Notes: generated by a model not told the origin, from the sequence alone. 38,231 nucleotides of DNA from Candidatus Fusicatenibacter merdavium (GCA_019115005.1 DXEK01000163.1:1-38231); one strand, 5' to 3'; shown: positions 7,398-15,729, counted from the stretch's first letter. Program-made: numbers and translations.

Positions 7398-9335
7398 TTA
7401 TCTTTCTTCTTTCGCTTCAACTTCAACTTTGCGGTTCTCGCGGTTTTTGATCTCTGTCTTGATATCGGAAAGGAAGTCATCCAGTTTTCTTGATCCCTCA
7501 TCGCCTTTAAAGCGGCTTCTGTCGGATACGGTTCCTTCTTCCTCTTCTTTCGCTCCCACGATCAGCATATACGGAATGTGCTGATTCTGCGCCTCGCGGA
7601 TCTTGTATCCGATCTTTTCCGAACGGGTATCGATTTCTACGCGAACGCCTGCATTCTGCACATCCTCATAAACTTTCTGCGCATAATCCGCATACTTCTC
7701 AGAGATCGGAAGCACCTTTACCTGTACCGGCGCCAGCCAGGTCGGGAACGCTCCGGCAAAGTGCTCGATCAGGATTCCGATAAAGCGTTCGATCGATCCA
7801 AACGCCACACGATGGATCATGATCGGACGGTGTTTCTCTCCGTCTGCTCCGGTATACTCCAGTTCAAACCGCAGCGGCAGCTGGAAATCCAGCTGAATGG
7901 TTCCGCACTGCCAGGTTCTTCCGATGGAATCCTCCAGATGAAAATCAATCTTCGGTCCGTAGAAGGCTCCGTCTCCCTCGTTCACCACATACTCCAGACC
8001 AAGTTCCTCCAGCGCGGCGCGCAGCGCATCTGTCGCTACTTCCCAGTCCTCATCACTTCCCATGCTGTCCTCCGGGCGGGTGGACAGTTCCACATGGTAT
8101 TTAAATCCGAACAGACGATAGACGTCATCGATCAGATTCGCAACGCCTTTGATCTCGTCCTTGATCTGATCCTGTGTCATGAAAATATGCGCATCATCCT
8201 GATTAAAGCAGCGCACACGCATCAGTCCGTGCAGCTGTCCGGACTTCTCATGGCGGTGTACCAGGCCGACCTCGCCGAGGCGCAGCGGAAGATCACGGTA
8301 AGAGCGGGGCTCGGACTTATAAACCAGTACGCCGCCCGGGCAGTTCATCGGCTTGATCGCATACTCCTCATCATCGATGATCGTTGTGTACATGTTTTCC
8401 TTATAATGATCCCAGTGTCCGGAAGTCTCCCACAGACGGCGGTTCAGAATGATCGGTGTGGAGATTTCCTGATATCCGGCCTTCTGGTGGATCTCTCTCC
8501 AGTACTCCATCAGAGTATTTTTCAATACCATTCCCTTCGGCAGGAAGAACGGGAATCCCGGACCGTCCTCACTCATCATAAACAGTCCCAGCTCTTTTCC
8601 GATCTTTCTGTGGTCACGCTTCTTCGCCTCTTCCAGCATGGTCAGATACTCATCCAGCTCCGCTTTCTTTGTGAATGCTGTGCCGTACACACGCTGCAGC
8701 ATTTTATTTTTCTCGCTGCCTCTCCAGTAAGCGCCCGCCAGGCTGGTCAGTTTAAACGCCTTCACCGGTTTTGTACTCATCAGATGCGGTCCCGCACAGA
8801 GATCGGTAAACTCTCCCTGGCGGTAAAAGCTGATCACCGCATCCTCCGGGAGGTCCTCGATCAGTTCTACTTTATAAGGCTCGTCTTTTTCTTTCATGAA
8901 AGCGATCGCCTCTTCCCGGGGCAGTTCAAATCTCTCAATCGCAAGATTCTCCTTCACGATCTTTTTCATCTCCGCCTCGATCTTTTCCAGATCCTCGCTG
9001 ATCAGCGGCACTTCCTTGTCGATATCATAGTAAAATCCATCCGCGATGGACGGTCCGATCGCAAGTTTCGCGTCCGGATACAGACGCTTGATCGCCTGGG
9101 CAAGGATATGGGAAGTTGTATGGCGGAACACGCCGCGGCCTCCCTCATCCTGGAACGTCAGGATATTCAGATTGCAATCCTTGTCTATGACGGTACGAAG
9201 ATCCACAACCTCCCCGTCCACTTCGCCGGCGCACGCCACTCTCGCCAGCCCTTCGCTGATATCCTTTGCGATATCAATGACGCTCATACTCTGGGAGTAT
9301 TCTTTCTGGCTCCCATCTTTCAGTGTGATAATCAT
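7398..9335 (-). CDS. thrS: Threonine--tRNA ligase
   Basis: A 645-residue class II aminoacyl-tRNA synthetase charging tRNA-Thr. Domains in order: TGS (about 1-60), the N2 editing domain with HTTSH and TDLCAGPHL, the catalytic core with MNCPGG (a zinc-binding cysteine), RCFNQDDAHIF, and motif 3 in MIHRVAFGSIERFIGILIEH, then the anticodon-binding domain from about 535. Length and order are standard. The start is the ATG at 9335 (MIITLKDGS), 6 nt after AGGAGG; an open extension to 9368 is not needed. Expression is controlled by the Thr T-box leader upstream. Confidence 0.98.
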   Translation of the reverse strand: MIITLKDGSQKEYSQSMSVIDIAKDISEGLARVACAGEVDGEVVDLRTVIDKDCNLNILTFQDEGGRGVFRHTTSHILAQAIKRLYPDAKLAIGPSIADGFYYDIDKEVPLISEDLEKIEAEMKKIVKENLAIERFELPREEAIAFMKEKDEPYKVELIEDLPEDAVISFYRQGEFTDLCAGPHLMSTKPVKAFKLTSLAGAYWRGSEKNKMLQRVYGTAFTKKAELDEYLTMLEEAKKRDHRKIGKELGLFMMSEDGPGFPFFLPKGMVLKNTLMEYWREIHQKAGYQEISTPIILNRRLWETSGHWDHYKENMYTTIIDDEEYAIKPMNCPGGVLVYKSEPRSYRDLPLRLGEVGLVHRHEKSGQLHGLMRVRCFNQDDAHIFMTQDQIKDEIKGVANLIDDVYRLFGFKYHVELSTRPEDSMGSDEDWEVATDALRAALEELGLEYVVNEGDGAFYGPKIDFHLEDSIGRTWQCGTIQLDFQLPLRFELEYTGADGEKHRPIMIHRVAFGSIERFIGILIEHFAGAFPTWLAPVQVKVLPISEKYADYAQKVYEDVQNAGVRVEIDTRSEKIGYKIREAQNQHIPYMLIVGAKEEEEGTVSDRSRFKGDEGSRKLDDFLSDIKTEIKNRENRKVEVEAKEER

Positions 9336-9527
9336 ACCACTTTCCTCCTTTTCAGCCTTTCCGGCCACTCATGTTTTTGACTATGGTTTTCTGATGCATG
9401 GGGACGATAAAAAGCTGCTCGCTGCCCGGCAAACAGTGATGCGTGCCAGTGGCACGCGTTCAGCACGGACCGCAACGAAACAATTACCTGCCATGCGAGC
9501 ACGGCGGCCGCTTGCCGGGTATATCGC
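9336..9527. other. Leader stretch between T-box terminator and thrS
   Basis: No gene is seen. The segment can form GCGTGCCA/TGGCACGC near 9431-9448 inside a wider CCCGGCAA/TTGCCGGG pairing (about 9426-9519). The whole thrS untranslated leader is therefore almost 500 nt, longer than the T-box alone. Confidence 0.5.
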
Positions 9528-9826
9528 ACAAAAAAGTCCCCTTCCGCACAGATCGCTCTGTACAGAAGGGGACGATGGCTCATTTCATCGCGGTTCCACC
9601 CCGCTTGTCCCGAATCACAGTCCGCCGACCCGTATACGGATTTGCATCGCCGGAAAACCTGGTTCAGAACCTCTCATTTCTGACGATAACGGTGTCACCG
9701 GGCCGGATTGGGGCCGCTCGGAGTTGGTCTTCGGCTGCTTCCTGACAAAATCCTTTCACCACGGGGGATTTCTCTCTGCGACATTCCACAGCGTACTCTT
9801 CTCTTCATCGCTTTGGTTTTTTGATT
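9528..9826 (-). ncRNA. T-box leader of thrS, specifier ACC (Thr)
   Basis: On the minus strand, GGGTGGAACCGCG (9589-9601) is the canonical T-box sequence. It is followed by a terminator whose arms begin GTCCCCTTC and end GGAAGGGGAC, then six T (9530-9573). Upstream, the stem I region contains GAAGACCAACTC, with ACC at 9726-9728 the likely specifier codon for threonine. Uncharged tRNA-Thr would pair with ACC and with the T-box bulge to allow read-through into thrS. Confidence 0.93.
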
Positions 9827-9832
9827 TTCTTT

Positions 9833-9862
9833 AGTATAAGCAGATGCGCCCTTGTTTGTCAA
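9833..9862 (-). promoter_or_regulatory. Promoter of the thrS T-box transcript
   Basis: A perfect TTGACA (9857-9862), an 18-bp spacer and TATACT (9833-9838) on the minus strand; the start would be near 9826. Confidence 0.8.
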
Positions 9863-9869
9863 GAGGTTT

Positions 9870-10766
9870 TTATTTTTCACTTTCCTCAGCCGTTTTTCTC
9901 TTGATCTTCCGGATCTCTCCGGTGGAATGGACGATCATAAACACTGCCATCGCCAGCACCGCGGCGCATACTGCCGCGCCGGTACTGGCCGTCATCACTT
10001 TGCGGAACATTTGATCTTCCCGGCCGAAGGCGGAGATCATCGAGGCCTCCAGAGACAGGACAGACACGACCGCCGCTGCCATGGTGATGCAGCGGACCGC
10101 TGAAAAGACCGGGCTTTGTCTGTTTTTCTTTTTTGCAAGATTGATCACCGCCATGGTGAACGCAAAAAATGTATACGTCGCCATCGCGATCGTGATGATC
10201 TCGTTATGTTCAAATCCCCGATTCTGACTGACGATATAAAATGCGATCACGCTGAGCGCCAGCGTCAGGATCAGCAGCAGAACCCCGCACAGGCGGTAAT
10301 GGAGATACTCCAAAAAAATATTTTTCCCCAGTTCCCCGTTCCTTGTCTCCTTCAGCAGGAAGAAACGCATCGTCGCCAGTATCGCATAGTATCCCGACAA
10401 TGCATAAAACCAGGCCGAATGGTAATAAATACCGGAGCCCAGCTGCAGCGCCGCATACAGCAGATTGACCGAAAGCGAACCGTAAAGGGACAGTTTGACA
10501 CGAAACTGAAGATCCGAAAAGTATCTGTTGACGTACAGATTGTTTGCCTTTACATTTTTCCAGAAACGTATCACTCTCGGGATTCCCAGACACAACACGA
10601 CAAGCGCATAGGCAGACAAGCCGTAGGAAACATAGGCGACTGTCTCATTTTCCGGCACGGCAAGAAAGCTGTACAGCAGCATTCCGAATCCCACAGGGAT
10701 CAGCAGAATGCAGAACAGCCAATGTGGAAATAACAGACGGTGCAGAATATTCCGAATCTGTCTCAT
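9870..10766 (-). CDS. Multi-pass membrane protein of unknown function
   Basis: A 298-residue protein that I do not recognise. About eight hydrophobic stretches are visible, for example WLFCILLIPVGFGMLLY, YALVVLCLGIPRVI, VLLLILTLALSVIAFYI and AAVCAAVLAMAVFMIV, followed by a short basic and acidic tail. The second half of the helices is interrupted by KKKNRQ, a cytoplasmic loop. The start at 10766 (MRQIRN) has GGGGGA 5 nt upstream; an ATG at 10778 lacks a ribosome site. It follows the 43-residue gene at 10805-10936 by 38 bp, so the two are probably co-transcribed. Confidence 0.75.
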   Translation of the reverse strand: MRQIRNILHRLLFPHWLFCILLIPVGFGMLLYSFLAVPENETVAYVSYGLSAYALVVLCLGIPRVIRFWKNVKANNLYVNRYFSDLQFRVKLSLYGSLSVNLLYAALQLGSGIYYHSAWFYALSGYYAILATMRFFLLKETRNGELGKNIFLEYLHYRLCGVLLLILTLALSVIAFYIVSQNRGFEHNEIITIAMATYTFFAFTMAVINLAKKKNRQSPVFSAVRCITMAAAVVSVLSLEASMISAFGREDQMFRKVMTASTGAAVCAAVLAMAVFMIVHSTGEIRKIKRKTAEESEK

Positions 10767-10804
10767 CTCATCCCCCATTCTGTCGTCGCCGGACAGGGAA
10801 GAAA

Positions 10805-10936
10805 TTACTGCTGCGGAATATTTGGCTTTCCGACTTCCTTTGCAGTCTCTTCCCGCTCCTTCTGTTCCTCAGTAAGTCTCTTCTTTGCGTCTTCCACGCT
10901 TTCGCCTTCTTTTTTCAGATCAATCTTATTGCTCAT
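10805..10936 (-). CDS. Small highly charged protein (43 aa)
   Basis: A 43-residue, hydrophilic, Lys/Glu-rich protein beginning MSNKIDLKKEGESVEDAKKR and ending GKPNIPQQ. The middle (about residues 10-33) has the charge pattern of one long helix. The ATG at 10936 is preceded by AGGAGG at a 7-nt spacing, which supports translation despite the size. No family is recognised. It stands directly upstream of the membrane protein gene at 9870-10766. The promoter is unclear. A hairpin GGCAGGCGG/CTGCCTGCC-type lies upstream at about 10969-10987. Confidence 0.6.
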   Translation of the reverse strand: MSNKIDLKKEGESVEDAKKRLTEEQKEREETAKEVGKPNIPQQ

Positions 10937-11050
10937 CCTACTGTCCTCCTGTATTGTCCAAAACTCCGGCAGGCAGACCGCCTGCCACATTTCCCTCAAC
11001 AGGAACAGTTTACTGCGGAAATATTTTCGAGATATTCTTGTTTTGTTGCT

Positions 11051-11085
11051 GAATTGTTAAAATCAGAAAAAGAATATAACAATTC
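11051..11085. other. Dyad in the gap upstream of the small gene
   Basis: GAATTGTTA (11051-11059) and TAACAATTC (11077-11085) form perfect 9-bp arms around 17 nt. The right arm starts an AACAATTCCGTTGTCTGAAC stretch resembling the ends of the dispersed repeat family. It could be an operator or a repeat relic. Confidence 0.4.
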
Positions 11086-11112
11086 CGTTGTCTGAACCGC
11101 AGCGAAAAAGCG

Positions 11113-12135
11113 TTATTCCATCCGCATACGCACGGACAGTTCATTTTCTCTGACGCTGACCGTCGCCAGACTGCCGGTGATCAACGGCATCATCGGCGGA
11201 AGATGCCCAATGTCCGCATCCATGATCACGGGCACATGGTACTGTTCCAGGATCCCAAGAACCGCACGGTACTGATCCATTCCCATGATCTCCTGTCCGT
11301 AAACCGCCGGGCGGCCGATCAGAAAGCCCTTGACGAACCGGAACCATCCCGCATGCTCCATCTGCCACATGGCGCGCCGGATCGCCATCACATTCAGGTC
11401 ACAGCATTCAAGGAACCAGATCACTCCGTCCTCCCGGTACTTTTCTGCAAACGCCTGCACGCCGTCAAACTCTGTGCCGAGCAGGTTGACCAGACAGTCT
11501 ACGCAGCCGCCGAGAAGCCGCCCGGAAAATTCCGTGTCCTGATCCGGAAAGCGGCGCAGGATCTTCTGTTCCGTGAGATTGTAAGGCGCCAGCGGATTTG
11601 TCTCGTCCTTCCGGCTCTCGATCTCCCACCGGTCATATCCATACACCTCCAGCTGTTCGCCGGTGAGGAGTCTCATCGTATCCATCAGAGACTCATGCCA
11701 CGGCTCCATCCCGAACGTCGCCGCGCAGGGACCGTAAATCGAGGCCGTGTCACACAGCGTCGTCAGCAGAAAAGTAAAATTCGTATTGTCCGAATATCCC
11801 ATATACCACTTGGGCGCTGCTGTCTTCAGCTTCCCGAAATCCATATGTTCGAGGATCTCACACATCAGTTCCCCGCCGCCGCAGGAGATCAGGCAGGCGT
11901 TCCTGTCGCTCTGATAATACTCCATCAGTTCCTGCGCGCAGAGTTCCGGCGTATTGCTGATACCGATCCCGCTGCCCTCATAGCAGTTAGGCCCCAGATC
12001 CAGGCGGTACCCCAGATCCGTCCATTTTTTCTGCGCATTGAGAAAAGCCGTCCGGTATGGCTCCGTGCTGCAGCCAAAAGACGGCGCCACGAAACCGATC
12101 GTACCGTTTTTCGGCAAAAATTTCGGATATCTCAT
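11113..12135 (-). CDS. S66-family LD-carboxypeptidase/MccF-like protein lacking the usual nucleophile serine
   Basis: A 340-residue member of the S66 fold (muropeptide LD-carboxypeptidase or MccF-like). Family landmarks are IGFVAPSFG at the N-terminus, GYSDNTNF (about 113-120), GRLLGGCVDCL (about 205-215), the Glu in WFLECCDLN (about 243) and the His in ADIGHLPP (about 311). The nucleophile loop, normally GGYGS or GGYNS, reads SCGGGELMCEIL here (84-95), with Met91/Cys92 where Ser is expected. It may be inactive, use another residue, or belong to a divergent subfamily. Start: GGGAGG 8 nt before the ATG. It lies 31 bp after luxS and is probably in its operon. Confidence 0.85.
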   Translation of the reverse strand: MRYPKFLPKNGTIGFVAPSFGCSTEPYRTAFLNAQKKWTDLGYRLDLGPNCYEGSGIGISNTPELCAQELMEYYQSDRNACLISCGGGELMCEILEHMDFGKLKTAAPKWYMGYSDNTNFTFLLTTLCDTASIYGPCAATFGMEPWHESLMDTMRLLTGEQLEVYGYDRWEIESRKDETNPLAPYNLTEQKILRRFPDQDTEFSGRLLGGCVDCLVNLLGTEFDGVQAFAEKYREDGVIWFLECCDLNVMAIRRAMWQMEHAGWFRFVKGFLIGRPAVYGQEIMGMDQYRAVLGILEQYHVPVIMDADIGHLPPMMPLITGSLATVSVRENELSVRMRME

Positions 12136-12166
12136 ATCTCAATCCTCCCTGTAAACCGGAGACAAG

Positions 12167-12646
12167 TTATTCCGGATAGACCAGCCGGTCTTCTTTGATA
12201 TCGTACAGCACCTGATCCAGATACTTTTTCGCCAGATAATTTGCCATTCCAAGGTTCATGTCCAGGTAATTTCCGCAGTCCTTCGGGGATGCTCCCGGAA
12301 CTTCTCCACGGTAATCCCGGATGAACTCGAACATTTCCGTCATCAACGGCACGATATCTCTCGATTCATAGTCGCCTGCCAGAAGCAGGTAAAAGCCGGT
12401 ACGGCATCCCATCGGCCCGAAATATACGGTCTTGGAGCCGAATTCCGGGTGGTTTCTCAGGAAAGTGGCGCCCAGATGCTCAATCGTGTGCACTTCGGCG
12501 GTATTCATCACAGGTTCCTCGTTCGGGGACGTCATGCGCAGATCGAAGGTAGTCACCACGCCTCCCGCGACCTGGTCTTTTCTGGACACGTAGACACCGG
12601 GCTGCAATTTGATATGGTCAATGGTAAAACTGGCAATCTTTTCCAT
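12167..12646 (-). CDS. luxS: S-ribosylhomocysteine lyase
   Basis: A 159-residue LuxS of normal length. It converts S-ribosylhomocysteine to homocysteine and DPD, the precursor of autoinducer-2, in the activated methyl cycle. Metal ligands are visible: HTIEH (HxxEH) and Cys in SPKDCGNYL; GPMGCRTGFYLL is also conserved. The start is the ATG at 12646 (MEKIASF), with GGAG 10 nt upstream; an ATG 12 nt earlier is only 3 nt from that site. It probably heads a two-gene transcript with the S66 protein gene. Confidence 0.97.
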   Translation of the reverse strand: MEKIASFTIDHIKLQPGVYVSRKDQVAGGVVTTFDLRMTSPNEEPVMNTAEVHTIEHLGATFLRNHPEFGSKTVYFGPMGCRTGFYLLLAGDYESRDIVPLMTEMFEFIRDYRGEVPGASPKDCGNYLDMNLGMANYLAKKYLDQVLYDIKEDRLVYPE

Positions 12647-12681
12647 AGTTACATTCACTCCGTTTCATGATTTTTCTTTTT

Positions 12682-12693
12682 ATTATAACAAAC
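12682..12693 (-). promoter_or_regulatory. Likely extended -10 promoter of luxS
   Basis: TGT immediately before a perfect TATAAT (12682-12687) on the minus strand makes an extended -10 element. No good -35 is seen. The short dyad ACACCAAAAAGTGT lies just upstream. Confidence 0.5.
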
Positions 12694-12744
12694 GGACACC
12701 AAAAAGTGTAGTGGGTTTTTAAGCAAGACAGACGAAGGGGCCGT

Positions 12745-14172
12745 TCAGCCGTAAAACAGCCAGTTGAACACGGACACGATCTGTTCCAGCGGAAGCACAC
12801 ACAGAAGCACGTAGAGCCCCGTCCCGCTCATCCAGGCCGCCCGGATGAGCGGAAGCTTCTGTCTCTGGCCGGCGCACCACAGAAGAAAGACAACCGCCAT
12901 CCAGCTCATAAACGTCATAGTGGTAATTCTCTTAATAGTCAGGCCGTAAGCGCTGATATAGAGAACCATTTTGCTCATCGCCGTCGCGATCAGGAGCAGC
13001 GTCAGCACCGCGATCACAAGATTCAGGATACGAAGTCCGCGATTCTGTTCGCGCTTTGTCTTCGTGAACAGGTTGGCCAGCAGCAGGACGGCGAGATTGA
13101 CAGCCGCCACAGCGCACAGCTCAAAAAACCCTTTTCGTGCATATTCCGAATAGGTGTATGTGTCCGGCCGCACTCCGACAAACGCTGAAAACAGATACTG
13201 TGCCTGGAGGACGATAAACAATACGTAACAGGCGCTGAGGATCAGAAGGGCGGTATTCACCGCGGCGTCGCTGATGATCCGGGCACCTTCCCCCGCCGCC
13301 TGTACAGATTCCCTGCGGATTCCGTCGGTTTTGCGCCGGTAAATGCACCCGTAGATCAGCCCGAACAGATACGCGGTCACGGGAATCGAGCAGACCGCGC
13401 GCAGAACAAAACTGAGAACATTTTCGGAGAGACTGTCCAGAAAACTTACGATCAGCCTGTTGAAATTGTCATCCGCGCTGGAGAGCAGCGGCAGGACGAT
13501 CAGCAGGACCGGAACCGCCAGGATCACCCCGAACAGGATCGCGCCGAGTTTTCTCACTCCGGCCTTCCGGAGATTTTTCTTCCCGGCTTCTGCCGTTTCG
13601 ACATCCTTCTTTTTCTCCTGTACTTCACCAGACAGGGCGTTCTGATCTTCCGTCATTTCCTCCCCGCCGCCGGACAGCACATGGAAAAAACAGGCAAAAT
13701 TTCCGAACGGTACCTTCCAGATACTGTTCCAGAAATCGGCCGCCGCCCACTGGGACGTCCTGCCGTCCTCGATCAGACATCCGCCGGCGGACAGTGTCCA
13801 GTAAGCAGCCAGCGCCGCTGTTCCGGGTACCTGGAAAACCGGCATCGCCGTATAAAAGCCATACGGAATTCCCGAGCCGAGCATCATCGCCAGCCAGAAC
13901 CAGCTTTCCTTCGGCACTTTTCTCTTTTTCAGCGTCAGATAAGCCAGAACCGCCGCTGCGTAGACAGCGGTAAACACGGAAAATTTCCATGCAAAATGAT
14001 CACTGCTGAACACGTAAACAAAGCTGTAACCGACCACAGCATAAGCCACCGCCATCCAGAAATCGGTTCCGTCCGCCGGAACAGGCAGGTGTTTCCGCTT
14101 ATTTTCCTCAAAAACGAGCACAGTTTCATAAGTCAGGTCTTCCTGAACCCCTGACTCATTCTGTTTTTCCAT
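12745..14172 (-). CDS. DUF4153/DUF4173-type membrane protein
   Basis: A 475-residue integral membrane protein with about 11-12 hydrophobic segments. Near residues 160-205 it has a soluble acidic and basic loop (SGGGEEMTEDQN, EVQEKKKDVETAEAGKK). Family-like features are LLSSADDNFNRLI, TYSEYARKGFFEL and YISAYGLTIKRI, which I associate with DUF4153/DUF4173 proteins of Firmicutes; the function is unknown. The start has AGGAG 10 nt upstream. It follows the XRE regulator gene by 20 bp and forms the third gene of a DUF2975-XRE-membrane protein operon. Confidence 0.75.
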   Translation of the reverse strand: MEKQNESGVQEDLTYETVLVFEENKRKHLPVPADGTDFWMAVAYAVVGYSFVYVFSSDHFAWKFSVFTAVYAAAVLAYLTLKKRKVPKESWFWLAMMLGSGIPYGFYTAMPVFQVPGTAALAAYWTLSAGGCLIEDGRTSQWAAADFWNSIWKVPFGNFACFFHVLSGGGEEMTEDQNALSGEVQEKKKDVETAEAGKKNLRKAGVRKLGAILFGVILAVPVLLIVLPLLSSADDNFNRLIVSFLDSLSENVLSFVLRAVCSIPVTAYLFGLIYGCIYRRKTDGIRRESVQAAGEGARIISDAAVNTALLILSACYVLFIVLQAQYLFSAFVGVRPDTYTYSEYARKGFFELCAVAAVNLAVLLLANLFTKTKREQNRGLRILNLVIAVLTLLLIATAMSKMVLYISAYGLTIKRITTMTFMSWMAVVFLLWCAGQRQKLPLIRAAWMSGTGLYVLLCVLPLEQIVSVFNWLFYG

Positions 14173-14192
14173 ATGCCTTTCTCTCCTTTCCC

Positions 14193-14435
14193 TTACTGCT
14201 TCTGGTTTTCTGACTTTCCGGACGGCTCTTCCTCCGGAACATATTCCAGAAGATCACCCGGCTGGCACTGGAGCGCTTTGCAGATGCTGTCCAGTGTGCT
14301 CAGTTTGATCGCTTTTGCCTTTCCGTTCTTCAGAATCGAGATATTTGCCATGGTAATGCCCACTTTTTCGGAAAGCTCTGTCACACTCATCTTTCTCTTC
14401 GCAAGCATTACGTCGATATTGATCACGATCGCCAC
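14193..14435 (-). CDS. XRE-family HTH regulator, YozG-like (GTG start)
   Basis: An 80-residue one-domain DNA-binding protein. The helix-turn-helix spans about residues 10-62: MLAKRKMSVTELSEKVGIT, then MANISILKNGKAKAIKLSTLD and ICKALQCQPGDLLEY. Such regulators are commonly paired with DUF2975 membrane proteins, as here. The best start is GTG at 14435, 5 nt after AGGAGG, giving the family-typical beginning (V/M)AIVINIDVML; an upstream ATG at 14492 lacks a ribosome site. It probably regulates its own operon, whose promoter (15032-15061) carries a dyad. Confidence 0.92.
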   Translation of the reverse strand: MAIVINIDVMLAKRKMSVTELSEKVGITMANISILKNGKAKAIKLSTLDSICKALQCQPGDLLEYVPEEEPSGKSENQKQ

Positions 14436-14509
14436 GTTTTCCTCCTGTTTTTCGTCCGTCCCCGGCAGGAAACGGATCCCGTTCATACACATTCAATGTC
14501 TTCTGTCAC

Positions 14510-14992
14510 TCAGATCGTCAGATCCTGATCCTCCTGCAGTCGGCTGGCATTCAGGACCAGATGGGACAATACCGCACAGACCACAGTCAGCGCGATGCAC
14601 AGAAACAGGATCAGCACAACAGCAAAAATCATCATCCCTGTCCAGCGGTACCACCCCAGCGCAAAAAACGCCAACAGGAATCCTGCATACAAAACCGTAT
14701 CCGCCATCATCCAATGGCTCATCTTTTTCAACGCCTGTGCATTTTCCCTTGAAAACGATTTGTCCTGTCCGATCCTGACACAGATCCCCCAGAACTTGCC
14801 CAGGCACACCAGACACGGCACCGCTGTCACCCAGAGAAACGCACAGATGCCATAGAAAAAGTTCTTTCCCATCCGTTCCGGCAGCACCTGCCACAGCGCC
14901 GACGGCAGAAACCACAGGACAAACAGCAGAAACAGAACGCCGATCCCAGCCGTGATCAGTTTCAGGTAACGGGACATTTCTTTCTGGCTCAT
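14510..14992 (-). CDS. DUF2975-family membrane protein
   Basis: A 160-residue protein with four hydrophobic segments: ITAGIGVLFLLFVLWFLP, FFYGICAFLWVTAVPCLVCL, MMADTVLYAGFLLAFFAL and MMIFAVVLILFLCIALTVVCAVLSHLV. It ends with LNASRLQEDQDLTI, a tail typical of DUF2975 proteins. The function is unknown; these proteins occur with a small XRE regulator. AGGAGG lies 6 nt before the ATG. It is the first gene of the operon with the regulator (74 bp downstream) and the large membrane protein. Confidence 0.9.
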   Translation of the reverse strand: MSQKEMSRYLKLITAGIGVLFLLFVLWFLPSALWQVLPERMGKNFFYGICAFLWVTAVPCLVCLGKFWGICVRIGQDKSFSRENAQALKKMSHWMMADTVLYAGFLLAFFALGWYRWTGMMIFAVVLILFLCIALTVVCAVLSHLVLNASRLQEDQDLTI

Positions 14993-15031
14993 AGACTACC
15001 TCCTTACCACTGCATCATTTTCTTTACAGGA

Positions 15032-15061
15032 AGTATAACGCCGTCTGTATGGTTTTGTCAA
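15032..15061 (-). promoter_or_regulatory. Promoter of the DUF2975-XRE-DUF4153-type operon
   Basis: A perfect TTGACA (15056-15061), an 18-bp spacer and TATACT (15032-15037) on the minus strand. Confidence 0.75.
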
Positions 15062-15096
15062 TAAAAATTTATTGTTTTACGATAAATTTTTATTGC
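15059..15096. promoter_or_regulatory. Dyad overlapping the -35 box
   Basis: CAATAAAAATTTAT (15059-15072) and ATAAATTTTTATTG (15083-15096) are perfect 14-bp inverted arms around 10 nt. It overlaps the -35 box of the downstream operon and the last codons of the upstream oxidase gene. It could be the XRE operator, the oxidase-gene terminator, or both. Confidence 0.55.
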
Positions 15097-15589
15097 GTTT
15101 TTCTCTCTGCTTTCCGGTAAACTCCCGAACGTCGATGCGGTAGACGCCGACACGATCCAGCATCTCAGGAAGAAACCGGACGGCGGCTTCCGGTTCTGTG
15201 TGGGCCATCAACAGTGTCAGACCGTGAATTTTTTCTTCTGTGTCTGTGACTTCCTGTACCGTGCCGGTTCCCATGATGCTCCGGTAAGCAAAGGAATAAC
15301 TGCAGGTGTAATCTCCGGTGATGACCTCGTGTCCGCAGTCCATTTCCAGGGCCACCTCCGGGTTTTTCGCGAATGCTTCGGCTTTCCGGCCCTCCCGTGC
15401 ACTGTGGATGTACAGTCTCAGCCGGCGCGCTCCGTCTTCTTCGGACAGTTCATAGCCGAAATTCACCGGAACGATAAACATTCCCTCTTCATCCGTCATT
15501 CCGATCCGCACGGTATCACAATCCTGCAGGATCTGCCGCAGTTCCTCTGTCTCTCTGATTTCCCTTTTCGCAAGTCTCATTGGTCTCAT
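15077..15589 (-). CDS. Pyridoxamine 5'-phosphate oxidase-family (flavin split-barrel) protein
   Basis: A 170-residue protein of the FMN-binding split-barrel superfamily, related to the 5-nitroimidazole resistance (NimA-like) group. It begins MRPMRLAKREI and has RIGMTDEEGMFIVPVNFGYE (about residues 30-50), LYIHSAREGRKAEAFAKNPEVALEMDC (about 65-95) and FAYRSIMGTGTVQEV. The substrate is unknown. The start at 15589 has AGGAG 7 nt upstream; an open extension to 15655 lacks a ribosome site. Its last codons lie inside the dyad at 15059-15096. Confidence 0.85.
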   Translation of the reverse strand: MRPMRLAKREIRETEELRQILQDCDTVRIGMTDEEGMFIVPVNFGYELSEEDGARRLRLYIHSAREGRKAEAFAKNPEVALEMDCGHEVITGDYTCSYSFAYRSIMGTGTVQEVTDTEEKIHGLTLLMAHTEPEAAVRFLPEMLDRVGVYRIDVREFTGKQREKRNKNLS

Positions 15590-15699
15590 TTTTCTTCTCC
15601 TTTCGCCGCTTGTCTTATAAATCATCCAAAACCCGCAGCAGGCTGCGGGCATCAAATTTGCAGCGCAACAATTCCGTTCTCCGGACCATTACGCCAAAA

Positions 15700-15729
15700 C
15701 GGGCCTGTGCACAAACTGCACAGGCCCGC
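15700..15729 (-). terminator. Terminator after the M24 peptidase gene
   Basis: CGGGCCTGTGC and GCACAGGCCCG pair perfectly across 8 nt, and TTTTGG follows on the minus strand. The T run is short, so it is a moderate terminator. Confidence 0.65.

Noticed and set aside
7578-9380. A 600-codon plus-strand frame
   Set aside because: Shadow of thrS; no recognisable domain.
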